15,000 bases of DNA from Glandiceps talaboti (lineage: Eukaryota; Hemichordata; Enteropneusta; Spengelidae): assembly GCF_964340395.1 (NCBI RefSeq), contig NC_135562.1, forward strand, positions 1,287,501 to 1,302,500. The letters are read 5' to 3'. Both the position numbers and the translations under genes were made by a program. The notes under the pieces were generated by a model. That model was not told where the DNA came from and made no database searches. It saw only the letters and a list, made by a program, of their open reading frames with translations. Positions 1 through 6,957 of this stretch are shown piece after piece (positions within the stretch are counted from its first letter, which is position 1; each line of letters opens with the position of its first letter).

Positions 1-71
1 CTAATGCTTATACAAATGACCATGGTTATGACGCTGATAGTCAGTCTATGGCACCTGGGGCTGTGTTGTAA
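1..71 (+). CDS. possible C-terminal exon of a gene entering from the left
   Basis: The frame starting at base 3 is open from the window edge to a TAA at 69-71 and reads NAYTNDHGYDAD followed by SQSMAPGAVL. This is a polar, acidic tail typical of a cytoplasmic or secreted C-terminus. These bases look clearly more G+C-rich than the AT-rich sequence that follows, as expected where an exon gives way to 3' UTR. A possible polyadenylation signal AATAAA lies at 496-501, with nothing convincing closer. The opposite strand is also open over these bases and the piece is only 22 codons, so chance cannot be excluded. No domain is visible and I do not recognise the protein. Confidence 0.25.
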   Translation, partial: NAYTNDHGYDADSQSMAPGAVL

Positions 72-663
72 AATAGTACACTAAACCTATTAAGCAATTG
101 TAGTTTTATGAATAACAAGGGGGAAATTATTCTTATTTATATCACGCAACGATTGAAACAGAGCGTGTTTTTCAAAAAATCCACCTCCCTAGTTGTGTCT
201 GTAATCATGTATAGCTAGCTACGAACTTATCACTCGAGTAAGTCAAAGCAAGCAGAATTACATTTGTACATACCACACCGCCACGCTTCAAGGCATGGTT
301 TTCAGTGCACAATAGAAATGTACACAGTCATTGCACGAACCTAGCTAACAAAGACACTTTGACAAAGAACAGCTCATCGAATCAGATTAAGTATACCATC
401 GCTATGAATAGCGGAAGTTGTTTTTATAAGTCTCTTTATACTTTTGATTTCATCAATTTTGAGGCTTTCCAAAAAAGTATCCTTGATATTGAATTAATAA
501 AATTTCCACCGTGGATATTCACGTGTGTTGTAAGTGCAATGAAATCATTATCCAATGAATTTTAATATTTCATTGAGACTGCAAAGTAACAATTGCTTAC
601 TGTAGATTACTTACATACGAACGCATGAAAAGCGTGCAACAAAACAAAAAGGTCGTACTATAG
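72..663. other. AT-rich stretch, no supported gene
   Basis: If the frame ending at 71 is real, this would be 3' UTR and intergenic DNA. The 86-codon frame at 305-565 has no recognisable motif and is within chance expectation. It runs through the AATAAA at 496-501. I see no repeat or RNA gene here. Confidence 0.4.
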
Positions 664-837
664 TATTGTGTGCTACGGCGTTTGCCGTCTCCGTATGAGC
701 CGACATCAGGGGACCCGGATGAGCCGAAGCCAGGGGACCCGGATGAGCCGATGTCATGGGACCCTGATCAAATTTCGAACTCAGTGAGGTATAAAGTTAA
801 GCGACTAAAGGAGCTGGCCTGGGAGACTTGTTCTTGA
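664..837 (+). CDS. short open frame with DEP/GDP repeats, possible terminal exon
   Basis: After an in-frame TAG at 661-663 the plus strand is open for 57 codons to TGA at 835-837, without an ATG before codon 30. The first half carries three 8-residue repeats of the form (Y/D)EPxxxDP, e.g. DEPKPGDP, coded by a 24-bp tandem repeat. The second half is a basic-amphipathic tail containing VRYKVKRLKELAWETCS. The segment looks richer in G+C than both flanks. A TATAG just upstream could be a 3' splice site, but there is no pyrimidine tract, and no AATAAA follows closely. It may be a small terminal exon, a relic of one, or a chance frame across a minisatellite. I do not recognise a family. Confidence 0.2.
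   Translation, partial: YCVLRRLPSPYEPTSGDPDEPKPGDPDEPMSWDPDQISNSVRYKVKRLKELAWETCS
694..768 (+). repeat. 24-bp tandem repeat, 3 copies
   Basis: Three adjacent 24-base units, each beginning near GAGCCG and ending near GGACCCGGAT, differ mainly in the third and fourth codons of the frame described for 664-837. Unit length is a multiple of three. The repeat is unusually G+C-rich for this window. Confidence 0.85.
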
Positions 838-1034
838 TTTCCTCCTAGAAAAATTGGGGCGAAGTTGTCACTGAACGTACAAAAATATCTGATATCTGTG
901 AGTTAGATTCCCCTACACTTATGAGGAGAAACAGGGGGGGGGAGAGTGTTTGTAATATTTCAAGAACTCTTTTAATTGTTATTGATTATGATAATTACAG
1001 TTATATTACAAAGGTCACTAAAGTTCAAAATTGT

Positions 1035-1045
1035 AACATGGCGGC
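1035..1045 (+). promoter_or_regulatory. YY1-type motif around a candidate start codon
   Basis: AACATGGCGGC closely matches the animal YY1 element (core ATGGCGGC), which often overlaps the start codon just downstream of a transcription start. The ATG at 1038 opens a frame reading MAADEKTTTDDYFPLLHCS before running into the TGTC repeat. The match is seen directly; a promoter here is inference. No strong splice donor follows, only a weak GTCGAG at 1123. Confidence 0.25.
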
Positions 1046-1172
1046 TGATGAAAAAACAACAACAGATGACTACTTTCCTTTGCTGCACTGCAGTACAGGC
1101 ATATTTTTATCCATTGGACGAGGTCGAGAAGAGATAGTGCACTTTGCTTTCAAATGCCATGCTGTCTGTCTA

Positions 1173-1174
1173 GC

Positions 1175-1208
<34 letters not shown>

Positions 1209-1250
1209 ATTTGTTTGTTTGTTTGTTTGTTTGTTTGTTTGTTTGTTTGT
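1173..1250 (+). repeat. (TGTC)n followed by (TTTG)n microsatellites
   Basis: About 35 bases of TGTC repeat (1173-1207) give way to about ten TTTG repeats (1210-1250). Both are near-perfect, which suggests recent slippage. They create long but meaningless open frames (CLSV and LFVC repeats). Confidence 0.97.
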
Positions 1251-1379
1251 CGATCTTTTGTTTCTGCTGTCTTCTTGAATTGAATAGTTTATTTTTCAAG
1301 GTTAATTGTTTTCTTTTTTCATCTGATAAAGTCTATATTGTCAAAAGCATATCATAGATGTCACTCACCTGATCAAAGA

Positions 1380-1451
1380 CATACATACATACATACATAC
1401 ATACATACATACATACATACATACATACATACATACATACATACATACATT
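1380..1451 (+). repeat. (CATA)n microsatellite
   Basis: About 18 perfect CATA units with no interruption. The same motif recurs in the same orientation at 9954-10166 and 11704-11785. Confidence 0.98.
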
Positions 1452-1835
1452 TCTTGCTAGTTACGCTATAGAAACAACTCATCATCAACATATTCCATTT
1501 TGCCATAAGGATGGCGCCGCAAGCAAAATTTCAGCTCATCCATAAAATAAAGTGAGGCACGCGGTGATAACAAACTGATCTTTTGGTTTATCGTACTTAT
1601 TAAAAGCTCTCTTTTCTTAAGTCGCTAGAGACAGACAAAGAAAGCCGTAAACTTTGGTAATTCAAGACAATAAAACGGGTTCATCAATACTTATTAGAGT
1701 GTGTTGTATTTTACAACCTACTCAGAGGACCTCTGTATGTCATATATGTACAAAAATGTTATTGGTATGGGTTAAATCGTGTAATGGATGGCTTAGTTAT
1801 CTGGAAAGAACAGAGAAAGGGGAAGATAGGGAATT

Positions 1836-1839
<4 letters not shown>
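1452..1839. other. AT-rich spacer between microsatellites
   Basis: No supported gene. An ATGGCGCC start at 1511 gives only 14 codons. A frame beginning at 1654 is open only because it runs into the following GACA repeat. GTTGTA-TTT-TACAAC forms a small hairpin near 1702-1716. Confidence 0.4.
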
Positions 1840-1919
<80 letters not shown>

Positions 1920-1920
1920 T

Positions 1921-1957
<37 letters not shown>
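1840..1957 (+). repeat. (GACA)n microsatellite
   Basis: Nearly 30 ACAG/GACA units with a single base interruption at 1920. It is the reverse complement of the TGTC block at 1173-1207, so the two could pair as inverted repeats. The open frames on both strands (DRQT and CLSV repeats) are artefacts of the repeat. Confidence 0.98.
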
Positions 1958-2172
1958 TGAGTTTGACGTGAGATTTCATTACATGAAATGATAATGAAGA
2001 TATCACAACAATAAATCGACAAGCAACTTGAAGAATTGACAAGTGATAAGATTCGAAATGCAGATTAATTCTCTAGGTGATCATATAGTTTTGTTTGTCA
2101 ATATTGTTCTTACTTATGTACAAACTATGGTTTAATTACTTAACAACATTGTATTCAAAGTGACACAATCAG

Positions 2173-2557
2173 CAACCTCAGCTCGATTTTCGGCAAGGGT
2201 TAGTTTCGAAAATGTACAGACACATAACCAGTGACAGGTAAGCACTAACTGTTCTTCTCAAATGATGGAATGTAATATTTGTCTTTGTACATTTAACATG
2301 CTAGGTAGACGTCATCAATCCAATTCAGTTGTTTTTTAGTTTCCCTGATCAGTGAACATTTGACTCAACATTAAATGTGTGTTTTCCAACTTTTTGATCA
2401 ATCCAAAATAGTTTTTACGATCATGTCATTTTCTTAGTTTAGTGGCTATCTATGACTTCAAATCTCTCCAAATAGATCGAGGGTGGAGAGATCTTCAGAT
2501 TCGAAGCCAGAGAGAGTATCTAGTCTAGATTTTTTAAATTATAATGTGAATGCATAA
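2173..2557 (+). CDS. possible two-exon 3' gene end (exons 2173-2237 and 2476-2557)
   Basis: The first candidate exon ends in ACAG|GTAAGC at 2237/2238, a strong 5' splice site. Its frame (stop at 2161-2163, then open) contains QLDFRQGLVSKMYRHITSD. A possible acceptor is CAATCAG at 2172, with CTTAAC upstream as branch point. The second exon begins after CTCTCCAAATAG (AG at 2474-2475). Joining AG|A keeps the frame, giving SRVERSSDSKPERVSSLDF and further residues to TAA at 2555-2557. An AATAAA at 2627-2632 follows, with GT/T-rich sequence just beyond it, as at a real cleavage site. The intron would be 238 bases. Donor, phase, stop, polyadenylation signal and downstream element agree in order. The pyrimidine tracts are modest and no upstream exon was found. 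The protein is not recognised. Confidence 0.27.
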
Positions 2558-2626
2558 TCTAGAAATTTATTAGTTGTTAGGTACGAATTCAATGTTACCG
2601 GAATAATATTTTAAATTGAAATATTG

Positions 2627-2632
2627 AATAAA
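2627..2632 (+). terminator. candidate polyadenylation signal AATAAA
   Basis: Canonical AATAAA, followed within about 10-30 bases by the GT-rich sequence TGTTTGTCGTCC and TTAGTTTGT, the usual layout of a vertebrate or invertebrate 3' processing site. It lies 70 bases after the TAA at 2555-2557. Confidence 0.35.
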
Positions 2633-2935
2633 GAGCCATGTTTGTCGTCCTTTCCGTTAGTTTGTACTTAGTTTTAAAAACATTTTATGAACCTATGGGT
2701 CCGTGACGATCCCTACCTCTTAGAAGCAAGGGTCTCAAGGAAGGGACACTTCATTAAACTTGATTAACTTTTCTCACTCTTCCTTCCACGATCTCACTTG
2801 AAAGAAAACTAAACGTTATGTATTACAGCTGCAAAAATAGCGCGAAATTATGGACAACGTCGAGTTTTACTCAGCTCTAATTAATTATTTGAACAGTTAC
2901 GCACAAAACTAGTCCCTTTTTAACGAGTACTATAT
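2633..2935. other. intergenic-like stretch with one short sORF
   Basis: A 20-codon frame at 2850-2912 starts with a good context (A at -3, G at +4) and reads MDNVEFYSALINYLNSYAQN. It is too short to separate from chance. Otherwise nothing is seen. Confidence 0.3.
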
Positions 2936-3205
2936 AATGAAGTTGTTAAGATGCAAAAAAAGGTGACATTTTCACAAAATGAAGGTGTTTGCAATTGACA
3001 ACTGACACGTAATGATGCCGTCGGGATGTCGCCAGATAGTGAAAAGTTGTCGTTTCCGATATATATGGATCAAGGGAATATAATCTTACGTTCAGTAGAT
3101 AACTTTTTTTGAAAATGGGTTTAAAATAATAATTTATTTCAGTCCATCATTTAAAGAATGTGATAGTTTTAAGTGGTCATAAAGCTAATGTGTACAACAA
3201 ATAAA

Positions 3206-3213
3206 TGACGTCA
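3206..3213. promoter_or_regulatory. CRE palindrome TGACGTCA
   Basis: Perfect full cAMP-response element, the CREB/ATF family site. It lies 77 bases before the exon candidate at 3283. Binding is inferred only from the match. Confidence 0.35.
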
Positions 3214-3282
3214 CAAGAAATGAAAACATGTATAGGTGTAAAGTTCGTTCATATTGGACAACATTGTCTCTTGTTTTGACAG

Positions 3283-3410
3283 ATTTTGATGCTTTATACG
3301 GTGACGGTGGGGTTAAGGGAAATATAAACAATTGGTTTAAAGTCTTATATGGAAACAATGAGAAAAGTGATAATTGGAGAACTACAATGTCGATATATCG
3401 TCAAGTTTAG
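3283..3410 (+). CDS. possible terminal exon after a good 3' splice site
   Basis: TTGTCTCTTGTTTTGACAG, ending with AG at 3281-3282, is one of the best acceptor-like sequences in the window, with a continuous T-rich tract. The frame that follows is open for 42 codons to TAG at 3408-3410. It is polar and aromatic: FDALYGDGGVKGNINNWF then KVLYGNNEKSDNW. The acceptor would split an Asp codon (G|AT). No AATAAA lies close downstream, which weakens a terminal-exon reading. The same frame also has an ATG at 3228, giving a 60-codon uninterrupted alternative. Family not recognised. Confidence 0.22.
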
Positions 3411-3515
3411 GTTAAATAACAGTATTGTAATACTTGATTAGAAGTCGGAATAGAAGTACAAAAATCAACTTAGATCTTGGCGCAATGGGAGTGCATTGTG
3501 TGTGGGTCTAATATC

Positions 3516-3572
3516 ATGGCGGGAGAGTGCGTCGTCAGATTGTCGTCACTTTCGACAAATTCTGTGAAATGA
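3516..3572 (+). other. sORF of the ATGGCG repeat (copy 1)
   Basis: ATGGCGGG in good start context opens an 18-codon frame, MAGECVVRLSSLSTNSVK. It is the most diverged of three ATGGCG-initiated frames in the repeat family at 2936-3960. Probably not translated. Confidence 0.12.
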
Positions 3573-3664
3573 GACACAGACTTGATTACAAATACGAAAT
3601 TATTTATTATGTGCAAAAAATGAACGTTCATTTCTCAAAATACAAAAAGTCTCCTAATTGAAAT

Positions 3665-3724
3665 ATGGCGTGTAAACGACAATGTATGTCGGGATGTCGT
3701 CAGTTACAAATCGAACAATTGTGA
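3665..3724 (+). other. sORF of the ATGGCG repeat (copy 2)
   Basis: 19-codon frame, MACKRQCMSGCRQLQIEQL, sharing the MAxKRQ start with copy 3. Similarity comes from the shared DNA repeat rather than from demonstrated protein conservation. Confidence 0.12.
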
Positions 3725-3855
3725 AGCAAAACACAAAAAGTGCCTTCATTATAATGTAATCAGAAAGCGACAAAATCGGGTTGTCGTCAGCTACTAATTG
3801 ATAACAATTGTGAGACAGAAAAGGTAATCAAAAATGCAAGTGTTTTCTTTGAAAT

Positions 3856-3924
3856 ATGGCGGGAAAACGACAACATCAGCATGTCGTCAGCTTAAAACTG
3901 AACATTAGTGAAACTAAAAACTGA
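3856..3924 (+). other. sORF of the ATGGCG repeat (copy 3)
   Basis: 22-codon frame beginning MAGKRQHQHVVSLKLNIS. The start overlaps GGCGGGAAAA, which also matches the E2F consensus (reverse complement TTTCCCGCC). Confidence 0.12.
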
Positions 3925-4224
3925 ATTGAACTGTAAATGAAGTCGTTAAGATTCAAGAAGAATGTTTGTTTTTTATAAACATATTTTGAATAGCATGCGT
4001 CATTAGAATTCATCGAGAGAAATAAGAAGGCTGCAGACAAGTCGTAATTAATACGCTAAATTGTGAACACGGCAGGGAGCAAAATGGTCAGAGAGTCCCT
4101 TGAGAGAAACGCAGACATTTGTTAGAATATTTCCATCTAAATGAATGTAATTTGGGAATCACTCAGGCTATGCCATATGTTAGACAGATACTAACTGGAA
4201 ATTTAGAAATTAAAGTTAGTACAG

Positions 4225-4232
4225 TGACGTCA
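4225..4232. promoter_or_regulatory. second CRE palindrome TGACGTCA
   Basis: Perfect full CRE about 1 kb from the one at 3206-3213. It lies just upstream of the candidate exon at 4247. Confidence 0.35.
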
Positions 4233-4246
4233 TAGACAAGACTTAG

Positions 4247-4457
4247 AATTCCAGACTCAAATGGTGTTATTATAGGTGTAGTCTCCTTCCTATTATGTCG
4301 CCATTTTGAAGAAGTAGTCGTGAAAATAATAACACAAATTTGGATAAATAAACTAGATGACTATTTTACTGTGTTGTCAGAATACACTGCGATAAATTGT
4401 CTCTTGAAAATGCCTTCATTTACGTACAAAGATGAGTTTGATTTTTATGAAGGCTAA
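4247..4457 (+). CDS. possible terminal exon with hydrophobic start and polyadenylation signal at the stop
   Basis: After an in-frame TAG at 4233-4235 the frame is open for 73 codons to TAA at 4455-4457. It begins with a short hydrophobic stretch, GVIIGVVSFLLC, followed by CRHFEEVVVKIITQIW, and ends in an acidic aromatic tail, SFTYKDEFDFYEG. The stop codon overlaps AATAAA at 4456-4461. Possible acceptors are GACTTAG (AG 4245-4246) or TTCCAG (4253-4254), both with weak pyrimidine tracts. Twelve hydrophobic residues are too few for a normal membrane helix unless the preceding exon contributes. A run of this length is expected several times by chance in the window. Not recognised. Confidence 0.2.
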
Positions 4458-4461
4458 TAAA
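4456..4461 (+). terminator. candidate polyadenylation signal overlapping a stop codon
   Basis: AATAAA formed by TAATAAATG at the end of the frame at 4247-4457. It is followed by the moderately GT-rich TGTCCCTGTATT. Confidence 0.22.
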
Positions 4462-4650
4462 TGTCCCTGTATTAATCTAGTTGCATCGAGGCGAATAACT
4501 ACAACATATTAATCTGTTTTTATTGAGTCACCGTCCTGGATTTTCTATTTTGACATATGACTGTACAGATAACGATCTTTTTTTCGAACATCCGTGAATT
4601 TATTTTTGCACTCAGGATTCTAAATTATCGTCTTCCTGAAAGTGAAATGA

Positions 4651-4839
4651 GTGTATCGATGTATGACGTGTATCAGAATCCAACGGTTCCCTAAGAGTGT
4701 GTTTACACACATTATCTACAGAACCTGGGCCTTCAAAGCTCCGGATCCTACAGGTGTAAAGTTGGTGAAAAATGCGCGCCAAAAGAATTACACTTACAAA
4801 CGATGGTCATTGATTGACGGCATCATTGATAAAAAGTAA
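4651..4839 (+). CDS. 62-codon frame, doubtful
   Basis: ATG-initiated frame whose second half is more G+C-rich and reads AFKAPDPTGVKLVKNARQK. A weak acceptor TTATCTACAG (AG 4720-4721) would make only the second half an exon. AATAAA is at 5091-5096. No family is recognised and chance is the leading explanation. Confidence 0.12.
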   Translation: MYRCMTCIRIQRFPKSVFTHIIYRTWAFKAPDPTGVKLVKNARQKNYTYKRWSLIDGIIDKK

Positions 4840-5330
4840 AATTGGCATTTCAGCTGATTTTCTATTACTTGGAAGTTAGAATTATCAATTTTCGCCTTGT
4901 ACAATTGCGTGAATACAACAATTTTAGTGATTGCTGTCCTTTATTGTCTTCTGCCAGGTCACATGACAATGACGTAACAAAATTAACTGACAGGGAAACA
5001 ATTCTGCAGTCAGACGTCATTTTTTCATTCGTCGATTTCTTTCTTACCTTTCTCTAAATCCATAAACGTTTGCATTATTTAAAATTAGGAAATAAATTGT
5101 GTCAAAAACAGTGACATTATTAGTCTGCTAGGAGATTCTGTTGTCTTTTGGTTCATCGGGTACCCTGATCAGTAGAATATAGTTAAATAAAATAGATTAT
5201 TATTTGGTCGGTAACCCTGGCTTCTATTCCATTTTGTGTAAATAAAAAATGACTTGAAAAATTAGGATTCGAAGAACTTTTTTGACTGAGTAGTAATTGT
5301 CATAACTACAAAATGACTTGTTCCGTTGTA
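4840..5330. other. AT-rich stretch with CRE/E-box-like pair
   Basis: GTCACATGAC at 4958-4967 (E-box of the MITF/TFE type) is followed after two bases by TGACGTAA at 4970-4977 (ATF/CREB-like half variant). The 71-codon frame at 4842-5057 has no motif. Nothing else is seen. Confidence 0.3.
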
Positions 5331-5360
5331 GGGGAGGGGCGGGGGAGGGGGCATATTTAA
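5331..5360 (+). promoter_or_regulatory. GC box / G-quadruplex motif plus TATA-like box
   Basis: Four G-runs of 4, 4, 5 and 5 separated by single bases occupy 5331-5351, an unusually pure G-rich island in AT-rich DNA. It includes GGGGCGGGG (Sp1/KLF site) and GGGGAGGGG (MAZ-type). ATATTTAA follows immediately at 5353-5360. A start site would be expected near 5385-5390, about 40 bases before an ATG at 5427. Promoter function is inferred. Confidence 0.35.
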
Positions 5361-5426
5361 CCTCTTTTCATAAGACAAATGAACACGGGGAGCAAAAATG
5401 TCAATGTTATATTAAAAATACAGTCG

Positions 5427-5552
5427 ATGGATATAGAAAAGGATACAGGAACAAATCATTTAGATTTTAAAAAGGAGACTCGCAGAGAAAGAAGAGTTCA
5501 GAAACGGTGGATTTTAGACGGGATATTGTCTTATCATGGATTGAAACCGTAG
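5427..5552 (+). CDS. 41-codon basic frame downstream of the GC box
   Basis: ATG at 5427 (G at +4, unfavourable T at -3) opens 41 codons to TAG at 5550-5552. The first third is acidic to neutral (MDIEKDTGTNHLDF). The middle is strongly basic (KKETRRERRVQKRW), like a nuclear-localisation or nucleic-acid-binding segment, and the end is WILDGILSYHGLKP. A short upstream frame beginning ATGTCAATG near 5398 stops before it. Its position 40 bases after a plausible transcription start is the main support. No polyadenylation signal follows within a few hundred bases, so a donor downstream of the visible frame or pure chance are alternatives. Not recognised. Confidence 0.22.
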   Translation: MDIEKDTGTNHLDFKKETRRERRVQKRWILDGILSYHGLKP

Positions 5553-5918
5553 TATATGTAATTTTATTTTTTGTCACGGTCTCTGAAAATCAACACCAGT
5601 TGTCTAAACTATAACTGAACTGGCAAAATGATCAGCTGCGAACGTTACCTTGACAACATATGAATGTGACTGTGCGCATGTTCCAGTTTGTGTTCAGCCC
5701 AATTTATGTGTACAAGTATGAGTTTAGGGTACGCTAACTGTAATTGTGTTCATTATAAAATGTCCATGTTATAACATTTATTTAATAACTCGATTACTGC
5801 GCGATTATACTTGTTTTAACAATAAGAGCAATAGTAATTTGCAGAGGGAATATTTCTAAGGTAGAGATACTGAACTTCTAGTATCTGTTGACTTGGAGAG
5901 TCGGAATAGATAAGATAG
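5553..5918. other. AT-rich stretch, nothing supported
   Basis: Only very short frames. TGTCAAG|GTAACG on the minus strand near 5647-5660 resembles a splice donor but has no partner. Confidence 0.35.
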
Positions 5919-6116
5919 AAAAGTGACACGCTGTCGCCATTTTCTAGTCTTACTGACTTAGAGATAGAAAGCAGGGGAATAGACACGATAAAACCAAACC
6001 ATCAACCCGTAGGTCACCAGCTCGGAGGAGAATTTCCCATCTGTCTACGTATTTCGCATCTGAAAGGTACAATGAAATGTACATGGAAAGGACCCTCGGG
6101 CCAACTTTATGCTTGA
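5919..6116 (+). CDS. G+C-richer 65-codon frame, possible exon
   Basis: Open after TAG at 5916-5918 to TGA at 6114-6116, without a start ATG. It begins KSDTLSPFSSLTDLEIES, passes HQPVGHQLGGEFPICLRI and ends MKCTWKGPSGQLYA. CCATTTTCTAG with AG at 5946-5947 is a possible acceptor. A weak GTACAA donor at 6067 would remove the stop-containing end. The reverse strand is also open across 5950-6135 with an ATG (61 codons), so strand and coding status are ambiguous. The local composition is clearly richer in G+C than the surroundings. No family recognised. Confidence 0.22.
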   Translation, partial: KSDTLSPFSSLTDLEIESRGIDTIKPNHQPVGHQLGGEFPICLRISHLKGTMKCTWKGPSGQLYA

Positions 6117-6197
6117 GTGAAATACAAGATGACAACTCTATTTGACAACAAAGCTAATTTTAAACACAGTCGTTCTCATTCACATGTTGTTTTGTAG

Positions 6198-6254
6198 TTA
6201 GCAACCATTCCTTCAACACTTTTAAACTGTACATGTGGACCGATGTTTGGTTCG
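6198..6254 (+). CDS. candidate 57-base internal exon, phase 0-0
   Basis: TTCTCATTCACATGTTGTTTTGTAG (split here as TTCTCATTC and ACATGTTGTTTTGTAG) ends with AG at 6196-6197. TTCG|GTAAGG gives a strong donor at 6255. GCTAAT about 40 bases before the AG is an acceptable branch point. The enclosed 57 bases are exactly 19 codons with one open frame only, LATIPSTLLNCTCGPMFGS. The other two frames have stops. The peptide contains an N-glycosylation sequon (NCT) and two cysteines, suggesting an extracellular protein if real. Including or skipping it would keep the frame of a host transcript. I cannot link it in phase with neighbouring candidates. Family unknown. Confidence 0.32.
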
Positions 6255-6567
6255 GTAAGGAGTTAGCAACGAGTGTCACCGCACTTACGAAAAGACCAAA
6301 CAGATCCGCGCCTTTGATGATTCTAATATGAAAATTGCCGATGGCCTTAGTGAAGTTAAGTAACTACACATTCTATATCACTATGCAAAAAACGGAATCC
6401 GTAGATTACGTATCAACCAAATTCCTGCTAAAATATATTTGATAGAATGAATATTTTTCCGCCACGGCCACTTCTTGGAATATCGAAATATTAATATAGA
6501 GGCAGTGCACTGCAACTCATTCCTAATACATACCAAAATTTGGGTTTCAAAGTGCCTCAGAGTCTGT
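6255..6567. other. AT-rich stretch with a 12-base palindrome
   Basis: GCAGTGCACTGC at 6502-6513 is a perfect palindrome. No supported gene. GTTAGCAAC at 6262 echoes the start of the exon candidate at 6198. Confidence 0.35.
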
Positions 6568-6900
6568 TTAAATGTACATTAAATGGACTCTCTGTACATC
6601 ATCCCAAAAAGGAACTAATCTAGATATGCTATGCCTGTGACCCGTGCAAACCCGACACGGTAAAATTTGCCGACGTCGGTACTGATCAGACGAAATACTT
6701 CTCGCCCAGGAACGACAACCAGACCCAAAGTCACTGGATTTTCTAAACGTTGCGAGGATTGGTAAATAAATGCCCTCAGAAAGCATTACAGGAAAGTGTT
6801 TTGATGATCTCATAAGAGGATTGGGACGGCTCTGCACGTGAAAATCGGCTTTCAGGAGTAATAAAAATAATAAACGATGATTATTAGAACTTGGAGGCAC
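6568..6900 (-). CDS. longest non-repetitive ATG frame, 110 codons, doubtful
   Basis: Starts MPPSSNNHRLLFLLLLK, which superficially resembles a signal peptide, then becomes basic and polar with Cys residues (CRSWARS, CRVC) and ends WDDVQRVHLMYI. On the opposite strand 6624-6746 is also open and reads ICYACDPCKPDTVKFADVG onward. This locally G+C-richer segment may therefore be coding on either strand or neither. About one frame of this length is expected by chance in AT-rich DNA of this size. No domain recognised. Confidence 0.13.
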   Translation of the reverse strand: MPPSSNNHRLLFLLLLKADFHVQSRPNPLMRSSKHFPVMLSEGIYLPILATFRKSSDFGSGCRSWARSISSDQYRRRQILPCRVCTGHRHSISRLVPFWDDVQRVHLMYI

Positions 6901-6957
6901 TGATAAGTCAGCGATGCCAGGTCATATTTCGACGGCTTAGCTTGATATACTTCTTTC

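Larger units (their letters stand above)
2936..3960 (+). repeat. diverged repeat family with TGTCGTCAG core
   Basis: Related segments occur near 2936-3050, 3511-3600, 3661-3745, 3766-3830 and 3852-3925. They share pieces of a pattern: ATGGCGGGAAAACGACAA, a short gap, GGATGTCGTCAG, then CAATTGTGA and AAACAAAAA-type sequence. TGTCGTCAG or a one-base variant is at 3026-3034, 3530-3538, 3695-3703, 3782-3790 and 3882-3890. TGAAGTTGTTAAGAT near 2940 matches TGAAGTCGTTAAGAT near 3939. Spacing is irregular (about 85-190 bases), so this is an old decayed tandem array or nested mobile-element debris. No terminal repeats or coding domain are seen. Confidence 0.6.

Noticed and set aside
1654-2042. Open frames of DRQT and CLSV repeats on both strands, 80-105 codons
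   Set aside because: They are produced by the GACA microsatellite, which lacks stops in any frame; the non-repeat ends have no motif.
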